From contig CATWQA010000033.1 in NCBI GenBank assembly GCA_958352815.1, positions 1-27,100 on the forward strand: a stretch of 27,100 nucleotides of DNA. The letters run 5' to 3'. How positions within the stretch are numbered: position 1 is the stretch's first letter; each line of letters starts with the position of its first letter. Source of the stretch: an uncultured Eubacteriales bacterium. GTDB taxonomy: Bacteria; Bacillota; Clostridia; Monoglobales; Monoglobaceae. Both the position numbers and the translations under genes were made by a program. The notes beneath the pieces were generated by a model, which had not been told where the DNA came from, did no database searches, and saw nothing but the letters and a program-made list of their open reading frames with translations. This document shows positions 1-7,913 of the stretch, one piece after another.

Positions 1-982
1 TTTTCTGAGACACGGTCACGGTTTTGGATTTCTCATCGTAGCTAACCCCGCTAAGTTCAACGGTCATCTCCTCGCTCTCGGCGTTTGCCTTGGAGGTGTC
101 TGTGATTGAATAGGTTGCGTAATCTTCAAATTGAAAGTCCTCAACATCAACCTCAATGGCTCCCTCGCAGTCCACATAATCAATGGCTTCCTCTGCGCCC
201 TCACGAGTGGTTTGGATTACCGTCTTTGTTTCGGACACCTCAACCTCAAGAGCCGTAAACGCAACGGGAAAACCGCTTGTGTAAACTGCGAAAACGTCTC
301 CCTTATTAATCCCCGTTGCGTTGTCGTAGATTATAACCGAATTATCGCTATCTATCGCTGTCTCAACAGCTTCAGGCACAACGATTACGCCCTCGGCAAA
401 CTCATATGTACTGTTGTAATTTTCATCTACCGCTTCTTCGCTGAGAACATTTTTCGCATCGGCAAGCATAGCGGCAGCCTCGGCGGCGGTTATCTCCCGC
501 TCAGGCAGAAAATTGCCGCCCGACAAAGCGAACCAACCCCGATTAACGGCTATCTGAATATCATCGGGATATGCCACGTCAGAGCTTTCATTATAGGTAT
601 ACTCCTGCGTCTCGTCCAATCTAAATCCCAGTGCGAAATTCAGAGTTTGCGCCGCAAACTCACGGGTTACAGCCTTGTTCGGCTCAAAGGCTTCTCCTGC
701 CTCAATATCAATAACTCCAAACTCCACCGCAAGCAGCAAGTCATAATAACAGGGGTCGTCCGATGTAATATCGGAAAAATAGTTGTCTGGCATAGCTGCA
801 TCGCTCTCAACCGTCATTTGGAATGTCTCCACTATGCTTGAAATCCACTCCGCCCTTGTAACGCCGCTTGCCGCCGTATAAGCCCCGTCATAAGAACCGT
901 CAGTATTCTCCGCAAACACCGCCGGCATCAGCGTAACCAGCATTGCAACCGACACCAATAAACTTACAATTCGTCTTCTCAT
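1..982 (-). CDS. SLH-domain surface protein, 3' end outside window
   Basis: An open frame reads without a stop from an ATG at 982 to the window edge (327 codons seen). It begins with a clear signal peptide (MRRRIVSLL, hydrophobic core, cleavage expected after AVFA). Residues about 37-105 match an S-layer homology repeat: GVTRAEW, then YFSDI, a Tyr-Tyr-Asp-Leu helix with EFGVI, and FEPNKAVTREFAA. A weaker second repeat follows (about 130-165, AYPDDIQIAVNRGWF and REITAAEAAAML). The remaining visible part is an acidic beta-rich region of unknown role. SLH repeats usually bind pyruvylated secondary wall polymer, so the product should be anchored on the cell surface. The ribosome site GGAGGAAG lies just before the ATG. 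The full length and C-terminal function cannot be seen here. Confidence 0.85.
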   Translation of the reverse strand, partial: MRRRIVSLLVSVAMLVTLMPAVFAENTDGSYDGAYTAASGVTRAEWISSIVETFQMTVESDAAMPDNYFSDITSDDPCYYDLLLAVEFGVIDIEAGEAFEPNKAVTREFAAQTLNFALGFRLDETQEYTYNESSDVAYPDDIQIAVNRGWFALSGGNFLPEREITAAEAAAMLADAKNVLSEEAVDENYNSTYEFAEGVIVVPEAVETAIDSDNSVIIYDNATGINKGDVFAVYTSGFPVAFTALEVEVSETKTVIQTTREGAEEAIDYVDCEGAIEVDVEDFQFEDYATYSITDTSKANAESEEMTVELSGVSYDEKSKTVTVSQK

Positions 983-1017
983 TTTCTTCCTCCGTTTTTT
1001 AATTAAATTTTAATTAT

Positions 1018-1046
1018 ATTATCGCAAAAATCCCGTAATTACGTAA
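1018..1046 (-). promoter_or_regulatory. Putative sigma-A promoter of the SLH protein gene
   Basis: On the minus strand TTACGT (1046-1041) is followed after 17 bp by GATAAT (1023-1018), about 35 bases before the ATG at 982. The -35 box is weak. A 28-bp palindromic repeat (1058-1085) ends 11 bp upstream of the -35 box, a place where a regulator could bind. Confidence 0.4.
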
Positions 1047-1057
1047 GTTTTACGGAT

Positions 1058-1085
1058 TGTGACAAAACCTATACTTTTTGTCACA
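1058..1085. repeat. 28-bp palindromic repeat, copy 1
   Basis: Arms TGTGACAAAA and TTTTGTCACA (the right arm has one extra T) surround an 8-bp centre. The same 28 bases occur in opposite orientation at 1186-1213, so the two copies form a perfect inverted repeat about 100 bp apart. The TGTGA...TCACA ends resemble half sites of CRP/FNR-type regulators, but the spacing between half sites is wider than the usual 6 bp. Confidence 0.85.
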
Positions 1086-1118
1086 AACAAGAAAAACCAT
1101 ATATTCTTTAATTTTTTG

Positions 1119-1147
1119 TTGACTTTTCATTAATTTAATGATAGAAT
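1119..1147 (+). promoter_or_regulatory. Plus-strand sigma-A promoter with no gene downstream
   Basis: TTGACT (1119-1124), a 17-bp spacer and TAGAAT (1142-1147) make a good sigma-A promoter. Transcription would start near 1154 and meet the strong hairpin with T-run at 1179-1220, giving a transcript of only about 65 bases. No ORF with a ribosome site is present, so this may make a small RNA or may be fortuitous in AT-rich DNA. Confidence 0.4.
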
Positions 1148-1178
1148 TATGGTAATGATTTATGAATAATTATTATTA

Positions 1179-1220
1179 AAAAAGCTGTGACAAAAAGTAT
1201 AGGTTTTGTCACAGCTTTTT
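1179..1220. terminator. Strong bidirectional hairpin containing repeat copy 2
   Basis: A 17-bp perfect stem (1179-1195 with 1204-1220) with an 8-base loop is flanked by A-runs and T-runs on both sides, so it can end transcription on either strand. The inner 28 bases (1186-1213) are the exact reverse complement of the repeat at 1058-1085. It could serve as backup terminator for the S11 gene (minus strand) and as terminator for the plus-strand promoter at 1119. Confidence 0.7.
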
Positions 1221-1267
1221 GTGGCGGCATATTACCATAGAACTTTTTCAAAATTGGGTTTGGGTAC

Positions 1268-1296
1268 AAAAAAAGAACCGCCGAGATTGGCGGTTC
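1268..1296 (-). terminator. Rho-independent terminator of the S11 gene
   Basis: GAACCGCC (1275-1282) pairs with GGCGGTTC (1289-1296) around a 6-base loop. On the minus strand the stem is followed by a run of seven T (1274-1268). It begins 10 bases after the stop codon of the S11 gene. Confidence 0.9.
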
Positions 1297-1305
1297 CCTC
1301 AGACT

Positions 1306-3828
1306 TTAGCATACTCCGGCGATAATCAAGATTGTGCTTGTTTCCTCCTCCCAGATAACCGCTGCTCCGAATGCCTCAACAACGGCTCTCACGGGCATGC
1401 AGGTTCTGCCGTTAATAATTTGCGGCTCGGCTTCGAGGGTTATTTCCTCTGTTTTCACACTTCCGTCAAGAGGGTTTTTTGTTTCCTTTACCATTATGCC
1501 GCTGTCAGCCTTTAGCTTCACGGTTGTAATGTCGTCACTGATTATTACCTGTTCCTGCGCCTCGTCCCACTCGACTGTTTTTTCCAGCGTTTCCATAAGC
1601 ACCCGTATGGGCACCAACGTCCGCCCGTTTACAATAACCGGCTGCTGGTCGGGGAATGTCAGCTCATAATTGCCGTCAATATTGATTTTTATTTCTGACG
1701 CATCTGAAAATACAGGTTCGTCCGCCCTTTGTTCCGCTCCCGACGTGTCAACGCCCAATTTTTTAAAGCCGTAGTTAAACATTTTTATCGTATCTGTAAA
1801 CCGCGCCTCGTTAGACTCTGACGGAAGCGACACGGTTATCACCCGCTTTCCGTCAAGCTCCGCCGTACCGCACATACAGTAGCCGGACGCATCGGTCATG
1901 CCGTTTTTAAAGCCGTCCGCACCCTCGTAATAATAATCGGTAAACAGCTTGTTCAGATTGTAATATGTGTTCCCGTGAAACTCCACAGATGCACGTTTTG
2001 TGCGTTCGAGTATTTCGGGGTAATCCTCAATCATACGCCTTGTCATTATTGCCACTTCACGGGCTGACATTAGATTTTCCTCATCGTCTGTATCAGGATT
2101 AATACACACTCCGGTTCCGTTATGGAATTCGCTTTCAATGCCTATTTCCTCCGCCTTCGCATTCATACGCTTCACAAATTCACGCTCGTTTCCGCACAAG
2201 AGCTCTGCGCAGGCAGTAACGCACGCAGCAGCGGAATCTATGACTATCATATCAATCATTTCGTCAAGGGTGTATTCTTCGTCATATTCAAGATTTACCA
2301 TCATTTTATAATCTTCATTTCGCGAAAGACTGTAAACATTCTCGCTTATAGGAACAATATCATCCAAATTCAGCTCGCCGTTTTTGACCGCGTCTAAAAG
2401 CACATACACGGACATCATCTTCGCTATGGACGCCACGGTTTTTTGCGTATCCGCATCAAAAGCATACAGCTCATCGCCCGTTTCAAAATCCATTACATAG
2501 GCGCTCTTTGAGGTAAGGGCTTCCCCGTCAAGGATTGGGTAATCAGGCTGCTTTGAATAGGCTGTAATGTATGCCGCACCGTCCGTATCGCTCCATTGAA
2601 AATCATATACATTTTTAAACTCATCCACAGACATACACATGTAGCCGCCGATGCAGTACACATCGGCTATTGTGTGCTGCTGTGCGCCGTCATCCAGAAT
2701 AACCGTAACATCGCTGTTATTAACGACGGAGTATGCCTTTTGTCCGTTTTTGTTTTTATAAAATTCAAGGGGTATGGGAGTGACTGTCTTGCCTTCGTTG
2801 TATTTTATATACAAGGTCTTTGTGTCCTCAAAATAGTTAATATCAAAGCCATAATCATTTAAATCCTCCGCTATTATAACCGCATGAGGAGACGAACCTC
2901 TGTACGAGAAGGTGGGAACCTCTGCTCCGTTAATGAAAGTGCGCATATCGGTGTAATATATGCTGTCGTATTTATTGCTTGCAACAGAAAAGCCGTAGTC
3001 CAGCAGCCTCGCCGTATCTATAAAACGCTGCCCTGTTGATGATGAGTTCATTGTAACGGAGATCATACGTCTGCCGTTTCTTACTGCGGTACCGCAAAAG
3101 CAATATCCCGCCGCAGGAGTGGTTCCCGTCTTTAGCCCGTCCGCACCGCTGTAATAATAGGTATCGAGCAAGTGATTTGTGGTGTTATATGTATTGCCGT
3201 GAAAATACACGGATTTTTTAGCGGTGCGCTTGAGAATATCCGGATAATCCCTTATAATATTCCGTGCTAAAATCGCCATGGAAATAGGCGATATCTCATT
3301 ATCCGCAATGCCGCAGCTATCGCGGTAATACGCCTCAAGACCCATCTCCCCCGCCTTTTTATTCATTCTTTCAACAAACGCCGCCTCGCTGCCGTTGCCC
3401 AAAAGCTCAGCCAACGCAATCGCCGCGCCGCTTGCGGAATAGGTAACCACAACCCCTATCATCTCGTCAACCGTGTATGTGGTGTTATAGTAAAGGGGCA
3501 AAACGCTTTGATAAACGGAGTTGCGCGACTTGTTATATACGTTCTCGCTTATAGGCACAACGGTATCAAGAGTAATCTCCCCGTTTGCCAAAGCCTCATA
3601 TACACAGTATAAATTCATAATCTTAGTCATGCTGGCAGGCACGCGCGGCGTGTTTCCGTTGTACTCGTACAGTATTTCCCCTGTGTCATAATCCATAACG
3701 CAGGCGCCGGAAGACGAAATATAATTGCCGCCGACCTCAGCAGCGCTCACTCCCGGTACGATTAATACCTGCCCGCACATAATTATTGCAAATGCTAAAA
3801 CCAAACTTAAAATCCTTTTTTTCATCAT
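1306..3828 (-). CDS. Secreted protein with tandem D,D-carboxypeptidase (S11) domains and CuAO-type stalk
   Basis: 840 residues. The order is: signal peptide (1-29); S11 domain 1 (about 38-280); a linker of about 150 residues with copper-amine-oxidase-like beta repeats; S11 domain 2 (about 440-690); and a C-terminal Cu_amine_oxidN1 domain (about 725-838, with NGRTLVPIR and NGRTCMPVR). S11 enzymes remove the terminal D-Ala of peptidoglycan stem peptides using SxxK, SxN and KTG motifs. Domain 1 has S66-M-T-K69 and K233-T-G, but its SxN box reads S131-A-S. Domain 2 has S467-I-A-K470, but the other boxes read S532-A-A and K641-N-G. The two domains share many segments (VPISENVY, MTKIM/IAKMM, FHGNTYYN-like), so they arose by internal duplication. 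The usual family length is 380-450 residues. Domain 2 is probably inactive; domain 1 is uncertain. Start: ATG-ATG behind GGAGGTAGG; either ATG is possible. Confidence 0.9.
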   Translation of the reverse strand: MMKKRILSLVLAFAIIMCGQVLIVPGVSAAEVGGNYISSSGACVMDYDTGEILYEYNGNTPRVPASMTKIMNLYCVYEALANGEITLDTVVPISENVYNKSRNSVYQSVLPLYYNTTYTVDEMIGVVVTYSASGAAIALAELLGNGSEAAFVERMNKKAGEMGLEAYYRDSCGIADNEISPISMAILARNIIRDYPDILKRTAKKSVYFHGNTYNTTNHLLDTYYYSGADGLKTGTTPAAGYCFCGTAVRNGRRMISVTMNSSSTGQRFIDTARLLDYGFSVASNKYDSIYYTDMRTFINGAEVPTFSYRGSSPHAVIIAEDLNDYGFDINYFEDTKTLYIKYNEGKTVTPIPLEFYKNKNGQKAYSVVNNSDVTVILDDGAQQHTIADVYCIGGYMCMSVDEFKNVYDFQWSDTDGAAYITAYSKQPDYPILDGEALTSKSAYVMDFETGDELYAFDADTQKTVASIAKMMSVYVLLDAVKNGELNLDDIVPISENVYSLSRNEDYKMMVNLEYDEEYTLDEMIDMIVIDSAAACVTACAELLCGNEREFVKRMNAKAEEIGIESEFHNGTGVCINPDTDDEENLMSAREVAIMTRRMIEDYPEILERTKRASVEFHGNTYYNLNKLFTDYYYEGADGFKNGMTDASGYCMCGTAELDGKRVITVSLPSESNEARFTDTIKMFNYGFKKLGVDTSGAEQRADEPVFSDASEIKINIDGNYELTFPDQQPVIVNGRTLVPIRVLMETLEKTVEWDEAQEQVIISDDITTVKLKADSGIMVKETKNPLDGSVKTEEITLEAEPQIINGRTCMPVRAVVEAFGAAVIWEEETSTILIIAGVC

Positions 3829-3947
3829 CCTACCTCCGTTAAATCCACAATTGAATTATCTCCGTACTGCGCCCTTGTAACGCTTGACGTCATTGTTATC
3901 GCCGTAACCGGACATAATTTTTTTGAAGTAATACGCTTCACCTTCAT
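3825..3947 (-). CDS. 40-residue ORF overlapping the start of the S11 gene
   Basis: The ORF starts at ATG 3947 behind GGAGGG with 7-base spacing and encodes 40 residues (MKVKRITSKKLCPV...TEVG). Its TGA lies inside the ATGATG start of the S11 gene, so translation is probably coupled, and the S11 ribosome site is contained in its last codons. It is the first ORF behind a consensus promoter (about 30 bases downstream of the start point). It has a basic N-terminus, a Thr/Ser-rich middle and one Cys; there is no signal peptide or known domain that I recognise. It may be a leader peptide, a small functional protein, or the remnant of a longer gene (SSVTRAQY faintly recalls an SLH repeat). The ribosome site, overlap and promoter argue that it is translated; its function is unknown. 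Confidence 0.55.
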   Translation of the reverse strand: MKVKRITSKKLCPVTAITMTSSVTRAQYGDNSIVDLTEVG

Positions 3948-3983
3948 AGGCTTTCCCTCCGATTTTAGTATTCTGTTAGTTAA

Positions 3984-4012
3984 ATTATAAAGTAGTAATG
4001 CTTTTATGTCAA
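3984..4012 (-). promoter_or_regulatory. Consensus sigma-A promoter for the leader ORF and S11 gene
   Basis: On the minus strand TTGACA (4012-4007), 17 bp, then TATAAT (3989-3984): a perfect consensus. The start point should be near 3977, leaving about 30 bases of leader before the ATG at 3947. Confidence 0.85.
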
Positions 4013-4077
4013 CTGTTAAAACATTTAATAAAATATTTGCAATATATGATTGAATTCTAATTTTAAATACATACGCT

Positions 4078-4253
4078 TCGGGTAGATGGCAACACTATAA
4101 GCTCAGTTTATTGCATGTTATCCGATTTTTAACACCGTACTCACGGGTCTCGTATACGGCATTACGCAACTGTGTGTTTACGGTTCGCTGCCCTTGCGGC
4201 AAGCACCCTATATTGGACTTTCACCAATCAGATATGTGCCATGCCCAACACAC
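4078..4253 (-). mobile_element. Remnant of a group II intron (class C-like), no ORF
   Basis: This is read on the minus strand. The segment opens with GTGTG at 4253, which fits the GUGYG 5' end of group II introns, directly after the T-run of the tgt terminator; class C introns are known to insert behind terminators. It contains GGTGAAAGTCC (4225-4215), typical of the first part of these introns. At 4160-4133 there is a domain V-like hairpin: GCCGTAT pairs with GTACGGT, with a 2-base bulge, a short upper stem and a small loop. A tail ending in CTACCCGA (about 4085-4078) resembles the 3' end. Only about 175 bases remain and there is no reverse transcriptase, so most of the intron has been lost. 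The call rests on motif memory, not an alignment. Confidence 0.55.
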
Positions 4254-4256
4254 ATT

Positions 4257-4286
4257 AAAAGGGAACCGCCACACCGAGCGGTTCCC
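4257..4286 (-). terminator. Rho-independent terminator of the spoIID-queA-tgt operon
   Basis: GGGAACCGC (4261-4269) pairs with GCGGTTCCC (4278-4286). The minus strand then reads TTTTAAT. The stem begins 7 bases past the tgt stop codon. Confidence 0.88.
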
Positions 4287-4293
4287 TTAATTA

Positions 4294-5424
4294 TTAAATT
4301 CTTCTGTCAAGGACTCCTACCTTGCTTTTTTTGTACTCCTCAAATCTTCCCTCATCCAATGCGTCTCGGATTTCGGACATCATATTATTATAGAAATACA
4401 GATTATGGATTACCGCAAGGCGCATGGCAAGCATTTCGTTTGCCTTAAACAGGTGGCGCAGGTATGCCTTTGAGAAGTTCCTGCAGGTGTGACAGCTGCA
4501 TTCGGGGTCAAGGGGACTTTCGTCTCTCTCGTACTTTGCGTTTCTGATATTGATTATTCCCTGTGATGTGAAGATAGTGCCGTGTCTTGCGTTGCGGCTG
4601 GGCATTACGCAGTCAAAAAAGTCCACACCCCTTGCCACAGCCTCCAATATATTAACAGGAGTGCCCACGCCCATAAGGTACCTGGGCTTGTCCTTTGGCA
4701 TGAACGGCTCCACCGCCTCAATTATGGAGTACATCACCTCTGTGGGTTCTCCTACTGCGAGGCCGCCTATGGCGTATCCGTCAAGGTCAAGCTCTCTGAT
4801 TTGCTTCATATGCTCTGTGCGCAAATCCTCAAAGGTGCTGCCCTGATTTATTCCAAACAGCAATTGTTTTTTGTTAATCGTATCCTCAAGGCTGTTCAGG
4901 CGGTTCATCTCGTCCTTGCAGCGTTTAAGCCAACGGGCGGTCATGTCCGCAGACTCCTTTGCATACCTCTTTTCGCAGGGGTTTTCCACGCACTCGTCAA
5001 ACGCCATGGCAATTGTTGAGCCCAAGTTGGACTGGATTTGCATACTCTCCTCGGGACCCATAAATATCTTTCTGCCGTCTATATGGGAGGAAAAATAAAC
5101 TCCCTCCTCCTTTATATTCCGCAGCTTTGCCAGGGAGAACACCTGAAAGCCGCCGCTGTCCGTCAATATAGGTCTGTCCCAATTCATAAACTTATGAATG
5201 CCGCCCATGTCACGGATAACCGTATCTCCCGGGCGCAGGTGCAGATGATATGTGTTGGACAGTTCCACCTGACAGCCTATCTCCTTTAAATCAAAGGCGT
5301 CCAAAGCCCCCTTTATGGCTGCCGCCGTTCCCACGTTCATAAAGACCGGAGTCTCGATTGTTCCGTGAACTGTTTCAAATCTTCCCCGTCTTGCTCTGTT
5401 TTCTGTTTTAAGTAATGTATACAT
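4294..5424 (-). CDS. tgt: Queuine/preQ1 tRNA-ribosyltransferase
   Basis: 376 residues, the normal length for bacterial Tgt. The enzyme exchanges guanine 34 of GUN-anticodon tRNAs for preQ1, the committed step of queuosine formation in the cytoplasm. The N-terminus RARRGRFETVHGTIETPVFM is typical. The two active-site aspartates are seen in TDSGGFQ (D89) and FFDCVMPSRNARHGT (D271), and the zinc site is C309-x-C311-x2-C314 with H340. The start is ATG 5424 behind AGGGAGA. The gene lies 16 bases after queA, whose product acts next in the pathway, and ends the operon at a terminator. All key residues are present. Confidence 0.98.
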   Translation of the reverse strand: MYTLLKTENRARRGRFETVHGTIETPVFMNVGTAAAIKGALDAFDLKEIGCQVELSNTYHLHLRPGDTVIRDMGGIHKFMNWDRPILTDSGGFQVFSLAKLRNIKEEGVYFSSHIDGRKIFMGPEESMQIQSNLGSTIAMAFDECVENPCEKRYAKESADMTARWLKRCKDEMNRLNSLEDTINKKQLLFGINQGSTFEDLRTEHMKQIRELDLDGYAIGGLAVGEPTEVMYSIIEAVEPFMPKDKPRYLMGVGTPVNILEAVARGVDFFDCVMPSRNARHGTIFTSQGIINIRNAKYERDESPLDPECSCHTCRNFSKAYLRHLFKANEMLAMRLAVIHNLYFYNNMMSEIRDALDEGRFEEYKKSKVGVLDRRI

Positions 5425-5440
5425 ATTTTCTCCCTATTAA

Positions 5441-6466
5441 CTAATATAACAGCATAGCGTCACCGAAGCTGAAAAATCTGTATTTTTCACGCACCGCCTC
5501 ACCGTATGCCTTAAAGATATTTTCCTTTCCCGCAAACGCCGAAACCAGCATAAGCAATGTGGATTCGGGCAGGTGGAAGTTGGTTATTATTGCGTCTGTC
5601 GCCTTGAACCTATACCCGGGATAGATGAAAATGCTTGTATCTCCCATGCAGGCGGAGATTTTTCCGTCCTCCGCCGCCACGGTTTCAAGAGTTCTCACCG
5701 AGGTTGTTCCCACGGCGATAATCCTGCCGCCTCTCTCGCGGGTTTTGTTTATTATATCCGCCGCCTCCTCGGTGACCTCATAATGCTCGGTGTGCATAAC
5801 GTGCTCCTCCACGTTTTCAACTGAAACAGGTCTAAACGTTCCCAGACCCACATGGAGGGTTAGGTACGCTGTTTCAACGCCCTTTGCCCTAATCTGGTCA
5901 ATGAGCTCGTTGGTAAAGTGAAGCCCCGCTGTGGGTGCCGCCGCAGAACCGTCAATCTTTGAATACACGGTCTGGTACCGCTCCCTATCCTCCAGCTTTT
6001 CCTTTATATAGGGCGGCAGGGGCATTTCTCCCAGCCTGTCCAAAAGCTCCTCCCAAACGCCCTCGTACTCAAATCTGACAATTCTGTTTCCGTCAGGCTT
6101 AACCTCTATAATCTCTCCCCGAAGCAGACCGTCTCCGAACACAAATCTCGCTCCGACTCTGCCACGTTTCCCCGGCTTTAGTATAACGTTCCAGGTGTTT
6201 ATATCAATTCGCTTTAGCAGCAAAAACTCAATTTTCCCGCCTGTGTCTTCCTTAACGCCGTACAGCCTTGCGGGAATAACTCTGGTGTTGTTCATCACAA
6301 GGCAGTCCCCGGGATTTAGGTAGTCGATTATGTCCCGAAAATGCCCATGGCTTATCTCTCCGCTCTCCCTGTTCATCGCCAGCAGCCGAGAGCTTGTCCT
6401 GTCCTCAAGAGGACGCTGGGCAATAAGCTCGGGAGGCAGGTCGTAATAAAAATCCTTTGTTGTCAT
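5441..6466 (-). CDS. queA: S-adenosylmethionine:tRNA ribosyltransferase-isomerase
   Basis: 341 residues, full length for QueA. The enzyme transfers and isomerises the ribosyl part of SAM onto preQ1-modified tRNA, giving epoxyqueuosine. Family hallmarks are the start DFYYDLPPELIAQRPLEDR, VMNNTRVIPARLYG, AAPTAGLHFT, LHVGLGTFRPV, GTTSVRTLE and ITNFHLPESTLLML near the end. The start ATG 6466 has AAGGAG 5 bases upstream. It sits 14 bases behind spoIID and 16 before tgt, the order found in many Clostridia. Confidence 0.98.
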   Translation of the reverse strand: MTTKDFYYDLPPELIAQRPLEDRTSSRLLAMNRESGEISHGHFRDIIDYLNPGDCLVMNNTRVIPARLYGVKEDTGGKIEFLLLKRIDINTWNVILKPGKRGRVGARFVFGDGLLRGEIIEVKPDGNRIVRFEYEGVWEELLDRLGEMPLPPYIKEKLEDRERYQTVYSKIDGSAAAPTAGLHFTNELIDQIRAKGVETAYLTLHVGLGTFRPVSVENVEEHVMHTEHYEVTEEAADIINKTRERGGRIIAVGTTSVRTLETVAAEDGKISACMGDTSIFIYPGYRFKATDAIITNFHLPESTLLMLVSAFAGKENIFKAYGEAVREKYRFFSFGDAMLLY

Positions 6467-6480
6467 ATATTCTCCTTAAA

Positions 6481-7872
6481 TTAGTAAACTGTTTCAATAT
6501 ATGCGCCGCTGAAATAGTGGGTCAGTATGGCGTCATAGGTATAGCCGTTTTCCGCCATTCCCTTTGCTCCGTACTGGCTCATGCCGACCCCGTGCCCCCA
6601 GCCCGTGCCCTTAAATATAAATGATTTATTGGGAACAGAGGCTTCGTCCGCATCGGCGTAGGTCTGCTGATACCGCCCGTTGGTGGCATACAGGGTGTCC
6701 CCTGAAAATTCTGCTCTGCCCATGCCTGTCAGCAGCTCAATCTGCGTAGGGCGCTTTCTGATAAGGCTTGACCCATCGGTCACCGCTATGTACGCCTGAG
6801 CCTGAGCGTCCCCATCACCCACAACAGTGAACATCTGGCTCTTGGTTACGGTTCCGAAAACCGTTCTGCACTCCTCAAGGAGCAGGGTCTTTATAGCCGT
6901 GTTTCCCGTGACGCGCAGCTTGGTAACTCTGCCCTCGGGAGAATACTCCAGCGCCTCTATTTTCTGCACGTCGCCCACGTCGTACCCCTTATTCCTCATA
7001 AGGGTTGAGGCTTCCTCCACGGTGAGCACTCCCGACCAAACGCCGTTGGGAATATTTTCCGTATCCTCATAGGAATTATCCACGCTTACCAGATATGGAA
7101 CTTCATTGCCCCAGACATACTTAACGTCCTCAGTGGTGGAGCCCATGGATGAGGAATAATAAAGCTGGCACAGCTCACCGTCATAAGCCATAACCTGACC
7201 TCTGGTGGCGTCAACAGCGTCGTAAATCGACTGCGCCTCTCTTGACATTCCTGTATACATCTGGCAATGGGTATTGGCACAGATGTCAAAGCCGTAGCTT
7301 GAATGCTTGCCTATATTTTGCGCCGCATAGTTTCTGGAACATATTGCCTGAGCCTTTAGAGCCTCAAGAGGCCATGACTCGCTCATCTCGCGGGAAACCA
7401 CGCCGTACAGATACTGGTCTATGTCAACCATATTGATTGCGGCAAAGCCGGAGCCGTCCTTAATAAAGTTAATGCTGCCCCGATAGCCTGACCCCTCAAT
7501 TGTGAACCGTTCCTCCCAGTAATCAGTATAAAAGGGGCGCAGACCAATTCCGTTATTTCCGCTCTCCACGTATAGAGTGTTGCCGTTTTCATCGTCAACA
7601 GAAATCTGACCGTTGTCGGATATGCGCACAATTAAAGTCTTATTCTCTATAATCCTGTCCTCCACAAAGGAGCGGTCGTCATACCTTCCCGCATAAAATC
7701 CCCGCTCAGAGGTCAGGGTTACGACCGACTTGGCGGAGGAGCCGTAGTACAGCCCTACCTTAAGAATTTGGGGCAGGTATATCTCTCCGTATCCCACAGT
7801 CGTCATGCCCATCAGAACAGCCAAAGCCGCCAATAAAGCAACACAGTGCCTAAGTAAATTCTTTAATGTCAT
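6481..7872 (-). CDS. spoIID: SpoIID/LytB-type peptidoglycan lytic protein
   Basis: 463 residues from the preferred ATG at 7872, which has GAGGTGG eight bases upstream; a GTG 10 codons earlier (7902) lacks such spacing. There is an N-terminal signal or anchor segment (about 5-25). The SpoIID domain shows SREMSESWPLEALKAQA (conserved Glu about residue 162, the catalytic acid in SpoIID), YYSSSMGSTTEDV, and the C-terminal signature GWGHGVGMSQYGAKGMAENG. SpoIID is a lytic transglycosylase that, with SpoIIP and SpoIIM, thins septal wall during engulfment of the forespore. The protein is longer than B. subtilis SpoIID (about 340) because of an added N-terminal beta-rich region like that in LytB/amidase-enhancer relatives, so a vegetative wall role is possible. 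It is the first gene of the queA-tgt operon. Confidence 0.88.
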   Translation of the reverse strand: MTLKNLLRHCVALLAALAVLMGMTTVGYGEIYLPQILKVGLYYGSSAKSVVTLTSERGFYAGRYDDRSFVEDRIIENKTLIVRISDNGQISVDDENGNTLYVESGNNGIGLRPFYTDYWEERFTIEGSGYRGSINFIKDGSGFAAINMVDIDQYLYGVVSREMSESWPLEALKAQAICSRNYAAQNIGKHSSYGFDICANTHCQMYTGMSREAQSIYDAVDATRGQVMAYDGELCQLYYSSSMGSTTEDVKYVWGNEVPYLVSVDNSYEDTENIPNGVWSGVLTVEEASTLMRNKGYDVGDVQKIEALEYSPEGRVTKLRVTGNTAIKTLLLEECRTVFGTVTKSQMFTVVGDGDAQAQAYIAVTDGSSLIRKRPTQIELLTGMGRAEFSGDTLYATNGRYQQTYADADEASVPNKSFIFKGTGWGHGVGMSQYGAKGMAENGYTYDAILTHYFSGAYIETVY

Positions 7873-7913
7873 AGTTACCACCTCGATGTAAAATTTACTC
7901 ACTCCCTACACTC

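Noticed and set aside
131..841. Plus-strand frame of 236 codons
   Set aside because: It is the shadow of the minus-strand SLH gene, which has a signal peptide, ribosome site and recognisable repeats; the plus frame has none.
4582..5019. Plus-strand frame of 145 codons inside tgt
   Set aside because: It is antisense to the best conserved part of tgt and has no ribosome site or family similarity.
6467..6480. preQ1 riboswitch in front of queA
   Set aside because: Only 14 bases separate spoIID and queA, and the spoIID leader shows no preQ1 aptamer that I can recognise.
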